64,000 nt of DNA from DAITMV01 sp046318595 (GTDB lineage: Bacteria; Pseudomonadota; Gammaproteobacteria; Burkholderiales; Burkholderiaceae_B). Made by a program: the position numbers and the translations under genes. Below the pieces are notes generated by a model. It made no database searches, had not been told where the DNA came from, and worked only from the letters and a program-made list of their open reading frames with translations. How positions within the stretch are numbered: the first letter of the stretch is position 1; each line of letters begins with the position of its first letter. Below are positions 11,093 through 18,254 of this stretch, in pieces. The DNA lies in assembly GCA_046318595.1 (NCBI GenBank), contig JBKCTV010000010.1, positions 48,699 through 112,698 of the forward strand. Reading direction: 5' to 3'.

Positions 11093-12199
11093 ATGACAAG
11101 ACGTTTTCAAGCACGCCCCACCATGACAAAAACTTTTCGCCCGACCATCGCCCTGGCCCTGAGTCTGGTCTGTGCCTCACAAGGCGCTTGCGCCGCCCCG
11201 CCCAGTTCCGCACCGAAAAACAGCGTCGTACGACTCGATGACCGCCCCTATGACAGCCGCGACGATGTGCGCAGCTTTGCCCGCGAACTGGCGCAAACAC
11301 CGGGCCTGGATGAGGCGATGGTGCTGAATTTGCTGTCGCAGGCGGTCTACCAGCCAAGCGCGGCGAAAGCCATCCTGCCGGCCGCCAGTCCCAACGTCAA
11401 AAACTGGCAGCGCTACCGCAGCCGTTTCGTCGAACCCTACCGCATCCGCAAAGGGCTGGAGTTCTGGCGTAACCATGCAGATGCGCTTGCCAAGGCCGAA
11501 GCCACCTATGGCGTACCGCAGACGATCATCGTCGCCATCATCGGGGTCGAAACGGTTTATGGCGAACAAACCGGCAACTACCGCACACTCGATGCGTTGA
11601 CGACGCTGGCGTTCGATTATCCGCCCGCACCTCGCGACCGCTCGGCATTTTTTCGTAAAGAGCTGGGCGAGTTTTTTCGGCTGAGCCGCGAAGCCCAGCT
11701 CGACCCGCTGACGATCCGTGGTTCGTACGCGGGGGCGATCGGCCTCGGACAGTTCATGCCGAGCTCGTGGCGGCAATTCGCCGTCGACGGCAGCGGCGAT
11801 GGCCGCATCGACCTGTTTCACAATGCCGACGATACGATTGCCAGCGTAGGCAACTTTCTCGCCAAACACGGCTGGGTCACAGGGGGTTCATGGGTGATCG
11901 GCGCGCTGGTCGAAAACCCGGCGACAGCACAAGCACTTGTGGAATCGGATGTCATTCCGAAATTCACGGCAGCCAACCTCGCCGCATATCAAGTAAAACC
12001 CACCGAGCCGGTCAGCGTGACGGAAAAATTTGCATTAATCGATTTGCCGAACCGGCAGGCCAGCGGCAAAGACGACCCAACCGAGTATCGGCTGGGACCG
12101 CAGAATTTTTTTGTGATCACACGATACAACCGGGCGAGTTTTTATGCTCTGGCCGTGATCGAACTCGCACAGGCCTTGCAAAACTCACGGAACCGTTAA
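11093..12199 (+). CDS. mltB: Lytic murein transglycosylase B
   Basis: Cleaves peptidoglycan glycan strands with formation of 1,6-anhydro ends in the periplasm. The catalytic Glu is in GVETVYGEQTGNYRTLDAL (E153 from this start), and SYAGAIGLGQFMPSSW is the second family motif. An N-terminal signal peptide ends near ASQGACA; there is no lipobox, so it is probably soluble rather than a lipoprotein. The ATG at 11093 has GGGGA upstream; the internal ATG at 11123 (MTKTFRPTIALAL) would give a more compact signal peptide but has no ribosome site. Confidence 0.92.
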   Translation: MTRRFQARPTMTKTFRPTIALALSLVCASQGACAAPPSSAPKNSVVRLDDRPYDSRDDVRSFARELAQTPGLDEAMVLNLLSQAVYQPSAAKAILPAASPNVKNWQRYRSRFVEPYRIRKGLEFWRNHADALAKAEATYGVPQTIIVAIIGVETVYGEQTGNYRTLDALTTLAFDYPPAPRDRSAFFRKELGEFFRLSREAQLDPLTIRGSYAGAIGLGQFMPSSWRQFAVDGSGDGRIDLFHNADDTIASVGNFLAKHGWVTGGSWVIGALVENPATAQALVESDVIPKFTAANLAAYQVKPTEPVSVTEKFALIDLPNRQASGKDDPTEYRLGPQNFFVITRYNRASFYALAVIELAQALQNSRNR

Positions 12200-12239
12200 A
12201 CTATTAAACCCGTTGCACTTGGCACTTGAAACTGCAATA

Positions 12240-13034
12240 ATGAAAATTGCAACCTGGAATGTAAATTCCCTCAAAGTTCGTCTGCCGCATACGCTCGACT
12301 GGTTGGCGAATTCGCGAGTCGACATCCTCGGCCTACAAGAACTCAAACTCACCGACGACGCGTTTCCACGAGCCGCATTGCAAGCAATCGGCTATGACGC
12401 CGTATTCGCGGGACAAAAGACTTACAACGGCGTGGCCATCGTTTACAACAAAGCGACCGTCCCCGAGCCCACCGACGTTCAAGTCAACCTGCCCTCTTAC
12501 GCCGACGACAGCCGACGCGTGATTGCCGCGAGTTTCGGCGCACTGCGCTTCGTCAGCGCTTATGTAGTCAACGGCGCCAGTCTTGATTCCGACAAATACG
12601 TCTATAAACTCGCCTGGCTGGATGCGCTGCTGCACGATAGCCGGCAGTGGTTGCAGGACCACCCTGCACTAGCCATCGTCGGCGACTTCAACATCGCCCC
12701 GACGGACGAGGACGTTTACGATCCTGTGGCATGGGGCGCCCAAGTGCTGTGCTCCCCCGCCGAACGGGAGCGTTATTTCCGGCTGCTTGAGCAGGGCCTG
12801 CACGATAGCTTCAGGCTGTTCGAGCAGCAACCCAAAACTTATTCCTGGTGGGATTACCGGCAATTGGGGTTTCAGAAAAACAAAGGTTTACGCATCGACC
12901 ATATTTTGTTGTCCGACGCCTTGAAGCCTTACTGCACGGGCTGTGCTGTCGACCGTGCACCGCGTAAAAAGCCACAGCCGTCGGATCATGCGCCGGTCAT
13001 CGCGAGCTTGACGGGCTATTCGCCGCTTCGCTGA
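12240..13034 (+). CDS. xth: Exodeoxyribonuclease III (AP endonuclease)
   Basis: Mg-dependent 3'-5' exonuclease and AP endonuclease of base-excision repair. The 264 residues start MKIATWNVNSLKVRL. Visible are the metal-binding Glu in LGLQELKL, the Asp/Asn pair in VGDFNIAPTDEDVYD, RIDHIL and the C-terminal SDHAP catalytic His. The ATG at 12240 gives the canonical start; an upstream in-frame TTG at 12213 is rejected. It follows mltB by 40 bases on the same strand. Confidence 0.96.
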   Translation: MKIATWNVNSLKVRLPHTLDWLANSRVDILGLQELKLTDDAFPRAALQAIGYDAVFAGQKTYNGVAIVYNKATVPEPTDVQVNLPSYADDSRRVIAASFGALRFVSAYVVNGASLDSDKYVYKLAWLDALLHDSRQWLQDHPALAIVGDFNIAPTDEDVYDPVAWGAQVLCSPAERERYFRLLEQGLHDSFRLFEQQPKTYSWWDYRQLGFQKNKGLRIDHILLSDALKPYCTGCAVDRAPRKKPQPSDHAPVIASLTGYSPLR

Positions 13035-13058
13035 CGAGCACCGGATTGTTTTTTTAGA

Positions 13059-13095
13059 AACATTTGTTGTTTTTTTCTAAACAATGTTTTATAGT
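13059..13095 (+). promoter_or_regulatory. Operator-like palindrome pair and promoter of the Xre-RES module
   Basis: An AT-rich 90-base spacer holds two short palindromes, AACATTTGTT (13059-13068) and AAACAATGTTT (13079-13089), whose centres are about 20 bases apart, two helical turns. A promoter TTGTTT (13067-13072), 17 bases, TATAGT (13090-13095) overlaps them; the second palindrome fills the spacer. This geometry suits autorepression by the Xre-type antitoxin encoded next, which is the rule in this family. The assignment is inferred from sequence only. Confidence 0.5.
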
Positions 13096-13124
13096 GGGTT
13101 TGATGTATTGATACATGGAACCGC

Positions 13125-13520
13125 ATGGGCGTTCTGCTCGATCAACCCATTCCGCCCTCCAACGACCGGGGCGCATTGGCCAAAATGGTCATGACGCTGC
13201 TCGATCTGTGGCAGCTACCCACCGCCGATCAGGCGGTCCTGCTGGGCATCGCCCCAAGTAACCGGGCCACGCTGAACCGCTATCGGAAAGGCGACCCGAT
13301 CGGCACAAGCCCCGATCAGTTCGAGCGCGTCGGACATCTGCTGGGCATTCACAAAAACCTGCGCCTGCTGTTCCCGCACAACCGCGAATTGGCCTATCGC
13401 TGGATGAGTACGCGTAATAAAGCCTTCGATAACCTCACGCCGGTCGATGTCGCCCGACAGTGGAATTTCGTCGGCCTGCTGATGGTTCGCTCCTACCTGG
13501 ACCGGGCACGCGGCAATTGA
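13125..13520 (+). CDS. Xre/MbcA/ParS-type antitoxin
   Basis: Antitoxin of a RES-Xre toxin-antitoxin pair: it should bind and block the RES toxin and repress the promoter. The 131 residues have a helical N-terminal DNA-binding half (about 15-70; LGIAPSNRATLNRYRKG looks like the recognition helix region) and the C-terminal toxin-binding domain (LLGIHKNLRLLFPHN, then RWMSTRNKAFDNLTPVDVAR). In such antitoxins the C-terminus plugs the toxin active site. The stop overlaps the probable toxin start (TTGA). Identification rests on domain pattern plus neighbour. Confidence 0.85.
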   Translation: MGVLLDQPIPPSNDRGALAKMVMTLLDLWQLPTADQAVLLGIAPSNRATLNRYRKGDPIGTSPDQFERVGHLLGIHKNLRLLFPHNRELAYRWMSTRNKAFDNLTPVDVARQWNFVGLLMVRSYLDRARGN

Positions 13521-14263
13521 AAAACGCGCCGCTCGACGAGGGTTTGTTCGCTAGCATGCGTTTGATCGACGTGCGGCAGGATGTTTTTCGCAATATCGTC
13601 TCCCTGCGCGAATCGCAAAACCTATTCGACGACTTGACAGACGATCCGGCGCAGTGGGCACTGGCGCAGGAAGTGGAGGATGCGGTCAAACCACCACCCT
13701 ATGTTTCGGACAAACCGGCGATTCACCGCCCTTTCGAGGATGCTGCCTGGTTCAACGCCATCGAATGGCCTTTCCGGCATTGGCAGCGCAGCCGTTTTTC
13801 GGATGGCACGTTTGGTGTCTGGTATGGCTCGGAAACGCTCAAGACGACCGTCTACGAGACGGCCTACCATTGGCTGCATGGTTTGCTGCACGACGCCGGC
13901 TTCGATCAAGACGGCATCATGGCCGACCGCAAGGTGTATACCGTGAACTGCACCGCCGCCCTGCTGGACTGCCGGCCGGCACTCAGCACCCACCCCGATT
14001 TGTTACACAAGACCGATTACGGCTACCCGCAGGCAGTGGGATCCCGGATTCACCGCGAAGGCCACCCTGGCTTGCTGACGCGCTCCGCGCGCGACGCCTC
14101 GGGCAACAACTACGCGATTTTCAACCCGGCGGTGTTGTCCGGCCCCAGGCATTGCTGCTATCTGACTTATCGGCTGAACCAGGGCCGGATTCTGATCGAA
14201 AAAACGCCAGGTCGATCATGGCTAGAGTTATGCCTAGAAGACTTCACGACGACGCGCGTTTGA
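13517..14263 (+). CDS. RES-domain NAD+-degrading toxin
   Basis: RES toxins (e.g. MbcT) deplete cellular NAD+. The protein carries the family pattern FRNIVS (conserved Arg), SRFSDGTFGVWYGSET (Arg and Tyr), TVYETAYH (Glu) and LLTRSARDASGNNYAIF (Ser); all four presumed active-site residue types are present, so the toxin looks intact. It belongs to the longer, about 230-250-residue, RES group. The start is uncertain: TTG 13517 overlaps the antitoxin stop as TTGA; ATG 13556 (MRLIDVRQDVF) has GAGGG 12 bases upstream; GTG 13460 would overlap the antitoxin by 61 bases. The 3' end overlaps the convergent 1299-aa gene by 20 bases. Confidence 0.85.
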   Translation: MKNAPLDEGLFASMRLIDVRQDVFRNIVSLRESQNLFDDLTDDPAQWALAQEVEDAVKPPPYVSDKPAIHRPFEDAAWFNAIEWPFRHWQRSRFSDGTFGVWYGSETLKTTVYETAYHWLHGLLHDAGFDQDGIMADRKVYTVNCTAALLDCRPALSTHPDLLHKTDYGYPQAVGSRIHREGHPGLLTRSARDASGNNYAIFNPAVLSGPRHCCYLTYRLNQGRILIEKTPGRSWLELCLEDFTTTRV

Positions 14264-17200
14264 CCTCGAACTTTGCCGCCACATGTGTGCCTTCGAGCCC
14301 ATTCAGGCGCTGCACCTGAATGGCTAAATTCAGACCGCTATAAGTCTCATGGCGGAAGCGCTCGTAGACACGCAGCGAAGCAAAATCATAGTTTGCAGGG
14401 TCCTTGGCCAGGGCCAAGGCTTCGTCATACAGTTCATCGGCTCGGCGGACCGCTTCGGCTGAACCAGCCCGACAAGCATTTGCCTGAGCGGTCAAACGGT
14501 TGTATTGCTCAACAACCGAGGGTTTGATGCAATGGCGCTCAGCGAATCGCTGCAGTTTATTTTCATCCAACGACTGTCCTTGCAAGAACCGATGCATTTT
14601 TTCTGTTTCGTCGCGAGACAAAAAATCGAAAGGCGCCTGCTTGCCCAGTTCCTTGTTGGCCATCGAGTCGCTCAGTGAAGACAGCGTGGGATGCTCCACC
14701 TCATAGTAGGCGTCCTTGGTCAGAAAACCGCCTTCGGTCGGCAGCTCGAACCGAGCCAAGGCACTTTTATTGTAAAGGCTGGCTTCGGCGCGCGCCACTT
14801 CCATGTTGAAAGCAAAACCATCACCAAAACTAAAAGCTTCTTTGACAGGCCGCCAGCCACCCGCGGCGAAAGCGCTCAAATTGCTTTCCCGACCGATCAC
14901 CTCGCGCTGGATGCGAATGTAACCGGATGCTTCTACCGTTGAACGGCGATTTCTGGGTTGGTAGTGACCCAGAAAACCGGCTGACAAGGAAACCGCAGCG
15001 AGGTTTTCGTGACCAGGGACCGCTGCGCCAAAGTTAGTTTCGGTGGAGCCAGAATACGTGACGCTGAACTCCTGCGTCTTGTCGACGACGCTCACCGACA
15101 AATCAGGAAACTCTGCCAATAATGTTTCGAGTACCGTGGTTTCGACTGACCCGTACTCGGGAGAGGCTTGCAGCGTCAGCAACCTGGCCTGCAACGCTGC
15201 TAGGGTTTGAGGACAGGGCTCGCCTTTTTCGTCTTTGACGAGTTGCAAGCTGCCATTCTGATCTCGACGGTAATAGGGTGTTTTAGTTTTGAGTGGAAGG
15301 CGTAAAATCACACCGCTAAACGTCGGTCTTTCTGCGCCCATCACTCCCCTGCCACCAAAAGTCAAATTAAAATACTTGCCGAATGACGGACCCACCGCCG
15401 CCCACAGCCCAAACTGCGCCGGAATGCTTTTTTGCGACCCGATGACGAGCTCCGCATAGCTGCTGGTGGTGCCCAGCTCATACACCGCCCGGCGCTTCCA
15501 CCCCAACAGCCCATCGACCCGGACCCGCAACAAAAAATTGTTGATCGGTACAAAATAGGTGAGGCCTTTGGTACTAATACCCGTGACGCCACCGCTCTGC
15601 AGTTTCAGCCGCGCCGAACCTTGCATATGCTCAGCCACATCTTTTAGACTGTTGGCCACGGTTTCCACCGTGATTATTTCCGGGGGTTCTGTTTTTCGAT
15701 TTAAGGTGTCGTTGGCCTTCGCCAGCTTGTGCTTGTCACGGATAGCTTTACGGTCTTCCGCCGAAAAACTCAAACTGTCGAGCCACCGATCCAGCAGTTT
15801 CAGATCGATCTGAGCGTTAGTCAAACGACGGAAAACGCTGGATTTTCTGATGTCGGCACGACTGATTCGAAATGCTTTCTTGCTCAAAAGCTGTTCGGCT
15901 CTGGAAAGCACGCTCAACATCAAAGACCCGCCCTTATACCCGGCCCCATCAAAACGGAGACTAGTGCGATTAGCGCCAGGGGGGTTTTTCAAACCCGCCA
16001 GGTACTCCTTATTCATCTGCTGGTATTGCTCTATGGCACCAAAGATGATGGCCTGCCGAATCACCCGTTCCCTGATTTTTTTTTGAGAAAACCCCCGGGT
16101 ATTCCTTATGGTATTGTCGATATCGTCGGGAATACTCGTTTTCAAGTCATCCAAGGTTTTTGACAAAGCCTCGAAATAAGCCGTTTGATAAACATCACGG
16201 GTTTTGCGTTCCGCACCACCCGTTCCTTTATGCAAAGCGCTGAAAGGCGTTTTCGACCAGCTTGGAGAGATGTAACGGCGAACCAACTTTTCCCAGGGCA
16301 AACTGGCGCTTAGGAACGTATACCAGGGATACTCTACGGCACGCTGCAGCCACACATCCACTTTTTTCAACCGATGCTCGGCAAAGTTGAAAAACCGATT
16401 GCGTCGGGCGGACATCAGATCGTTTTTCAGCGCCCCCAAGGTCCAAACGTCAGGGATTGACTCCCACGCGTCGCCCCTCATGTAAAGCGCACTTGCCCGC
16501 AGGGCCTTATGTAACTCAGTCGCAGCGTTAACAGAGCCATGCGCCATGCCTCGAATCGCATCGATCGGCGTCTCAAACCCGTCGATATAGTCGTAAGCCT
16601 GACGGCAGGCACGGAAAAAAAGACCGGCTTTTCCGCAGTCTTGCGTGAATATTTCCGAGCGGGGGCCCAGCACTGCTTTGATGATAGCCGCACCTGCCGG
16701 CCCTTGCGCGACTTGACTCAAAACCTGCCAGGCGATCCGCGGCGTGTTCGGTAGAAAGTCGGCAGGCAGTCGCGGTGATTCGCCATCCGGCGCCAATGAG
16801 GCGTTCAACTGCGCAGCGAGATCGGCCGACTTCAAGTACTTAACGACATCCAATGCGACACGGGGCTTGCCGGCCAACCGGCTCAGGTGACTCAAAAACT
16901 GCTGCTGGAAAAACACTCGCTCGTTTTCGGCGCAATCCCAATCAAAACCGTTGATGCGCCGAGCAAGGTCCTCCGTCTGAGCTCTTTCCTGCCAGTTGGG
17001 CGTATTTTTATCAAAGTTCTGCCAAGGAATGCTCTTGTCAGCAGAAGTGCGCGCGGCAGGCACGGGCCCGGCTGCCACAGCATTGGAAGACCTCTTCCGA
17101 GCTTCTTGCAAAATTTTCCAAGCTTCTTGCAAAAAACGGTCATAACAAGCGGCAAAACCACTGACGGCCCTGCTCGCCATGGCGGCAAAGCCGGCAGCAT

Positions 17201-18143
17201 CGTCCGGCATTGCCGGGCGGTTCAACTTGAGCTGCCGTCGCTGCCAAAACAAAAAGAAACTCTGTTCCTCCAGAAGGCCGTTTTGCCCCAGAAAGCCAGA
17301 TCGAAAAGACTGATTCACCGTAGCGGCGGATTTTTCTATAACCTCATCGACGGATTGCTCATCGAAAAAATCCTCAGCGGCTTCTTTTCGCGCGAGCGGC
17401 TCTTTTTTGGCGAGTGCGGCGTCGTGCTCATTCAGGAATAGATCGGCGATCGCGGCATTCCGTTTTACGAGCTGCTCCTCATAATGGCTTTTTGAGTGAT
17501 ACCAACCCATTTGTTTTCTTGAACGATACACTCTCCTACAAAAACCGGTTACACCGGCACCGCGCCAGGTCAATACAGACTTTTTCAGGTAGGTGCGGTG
17601 ATGTTGCAGACGCGCGAACCGATCAGTGTTTTTAAAGCTGAATAAGACTGGCTTGGCAAACAGACCGTCGAAAGCCGGGTCCATGCACAGGCCCTGGCGA
17701 TTACGCAGATCTTCCAGCGCCCTCGATGTGGGCCAAGTCGACAACGCACGTTCGATCGCCAGAATATAGTTGCTCTTGCGATGCGACTGAGATGCGTTCA
17801 AATACTCCAAAAGCGTCTCGGCGTGCTCTTGAAGCGAGCGGTCACGTGTATTTAGCAAGCCGCCTTTGCTAAGCAGAACATGAATACCCTGCAAGGCCAC
17901 CGCGATGCGCTGCTCACGGTTTATTTGGGTCTCATCATACAGGCAAACATCCAGATCGGCGAACTTGGTCAGCAGCGATTCGACCTGGCGCGCCGTCCTT
18001 GTCCTAGCGTTTTCTTCGACGATTTGCCGCAAACGTCCCCAGGCATCGGCGTCTGACATGTCGGCGATCGCAGCGGATTCGCGCGCGCTGGCAGAAGGCG
18101 CAACGATAAACCGGGCTAGACGAGAGTGGATGGTGGATGACAT
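14244..18143 (-). CDS. Orphan 1299-aa protein of unknown function, effector-like
   Basis: I do not recognise this protein. It has no signal peptide, no TM segment, no Walker motif and no obvious enzymatic motif. Residues 1-30 are rich in Ser, Ala and Thr with no acidic residue before E22, as in type III secretion leaders. Residues 31-850 look almost wholly helical and contain one WxxxE (WDCAE, 402-406). From about 855 the pattern changes to alternating, barrel-like strands (LTYFVPINNFLLRVRV, LWAAVGPSFGKYFNLTF, LAAVSLSAGFLGHY, YIRIQREV), interrupted by short helices, and the chain ends in a strand pair (LNLAIQVQRL / HVAAKFEVKR). A helical body with a C-terminal beta domain recalls AvrE-type effectors in outline only. 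The gene stands alone between the RES module and leuS, reads from ATG 18143, and appears less GC-rich than leuS. Confidence 0.6.
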   Translation of the reverse strand: MSSTIHSRLARFIVAPSASARESAAIADMSDADAWGRLRQIVEENARTRTARQVESLLTKFADLDVCLYDETQINREQRIAVALQGIHVLLSKGGLLNTRDRSLQEHAETLLEYLNASQSHRKSNYILAIERALSTWPTSRALEDLRNRQGLCMDPAFDGLFAKPVLFSFKNTDRFARLQHHRTYLKKSVLTWRGAGVTGFCRRVYRSRKQMGWYHSKSHYEEQLVKRNAAIADLFLNEHDAALAKKEPLARKEAAEDFFDEQSVDEVIEKSAATVNQSFRSGFLGQNGLLEEQSFFLFWQRRQLKLNRPAMPDDAAGFAAMASRAVSGFAACYDRFLQEAWKILQEARKRSSNAVAAGPVPAARTSADKSIPWQNFDKNTPNWQERAQTEDLARRINGFDWDCAENERVFFQQQFLSHLSRLAGKPRVALDVVKYLKSADLAAQLNASLAPDGESPRLPADFLPNTPRIAWQVLSQVAQGPAGAAIIKAVLGPRSEIFTQDCGKAGLFFRACRQAYDYIDGFETPIDAIRGMAHGSVNAATELHKALRASALYMRGDAWESIPDVWTLGALKNDLMSARRNRFFNFAEHRLKKVDVWLQRAVEYPWYTFLSASLPWEKLVRRYISPSWSKTPFSALHKGTGGAERKTRDVYQTAYFEALSKTLDDLKTSIPDDIDNTIRNTRGFSQKKIRERVIRQAIIFGAIEQYQQMNKEYLAGLKNPPGANRTSLRFDGAGYKGGSLMLSVLSRAEQLLSKKAFRISRADIRKSSVFRRLTNAQIDLKLLDRWLDSLSFSAEDRKAIRDKHKLAKANDTLNRKTEPPEIITVETVANSLKDVAEHMQGSARLKLQSGGVTGISTKGLTYFVPINNFLLRVRVDGLLGWKRRAVYELGTTSSYAELVIGSQKSIPAQFGLWAAVGPSFGKYFNLTFGGRGVMGAERPTFSGVILRLPLKTKTPYYRRDQNGSLQLVKDEKGEPCPQTLAALQARLLTLQASPEYGSVETTVLETLLAEFPDLSVSVVDKTQEFSVTYSGSTETNFGAAVPGHENLAAVSLSAGFLGHYQPRNRRSTVEASGYIRIQREVIGRESNLSAFAAGGWRPVKEAFSFGDGFAFNMEVARAEASLYNKSALARFELPTEGGFLTKDAYYEVEHPTLSSLSDSMANKELGKQAPFDFLSRDETEKMHRFLQGQSLDENKLQRFAERHCIKPSVVEQYNRLTAQANACRAGSAEAVRRADELYDEALALAKDPANYDFASLRVYERFRHETYSGLNLAIQVQRLNGLEGTHVAAKFEVKRASS

Positions 18144-18216
18144 GGCGCTACTCTGCCATACGCGTGTTACAGGAAAATGCTCGGGGAAGATTAAATTTTT
18201 TTAACGGACGATCGCC

Positions 18217-18222
18217 TATAAT
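18217..18222 (+). promoter_or_regulatory. Candidate -10 element of leuS
   Basis: A perfect TATAAT stands 32 bases before the leuS ATG. The upstream bases are AT-rich but no good -35 is seen. The element lies in the 111-base divergent spacer shared with the 1299-aa gene. Confidence 0.45.
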
Positions 18223-18254
18223 TCCAGACTCGCCATCAGGTTTGCGGTTTCGCT

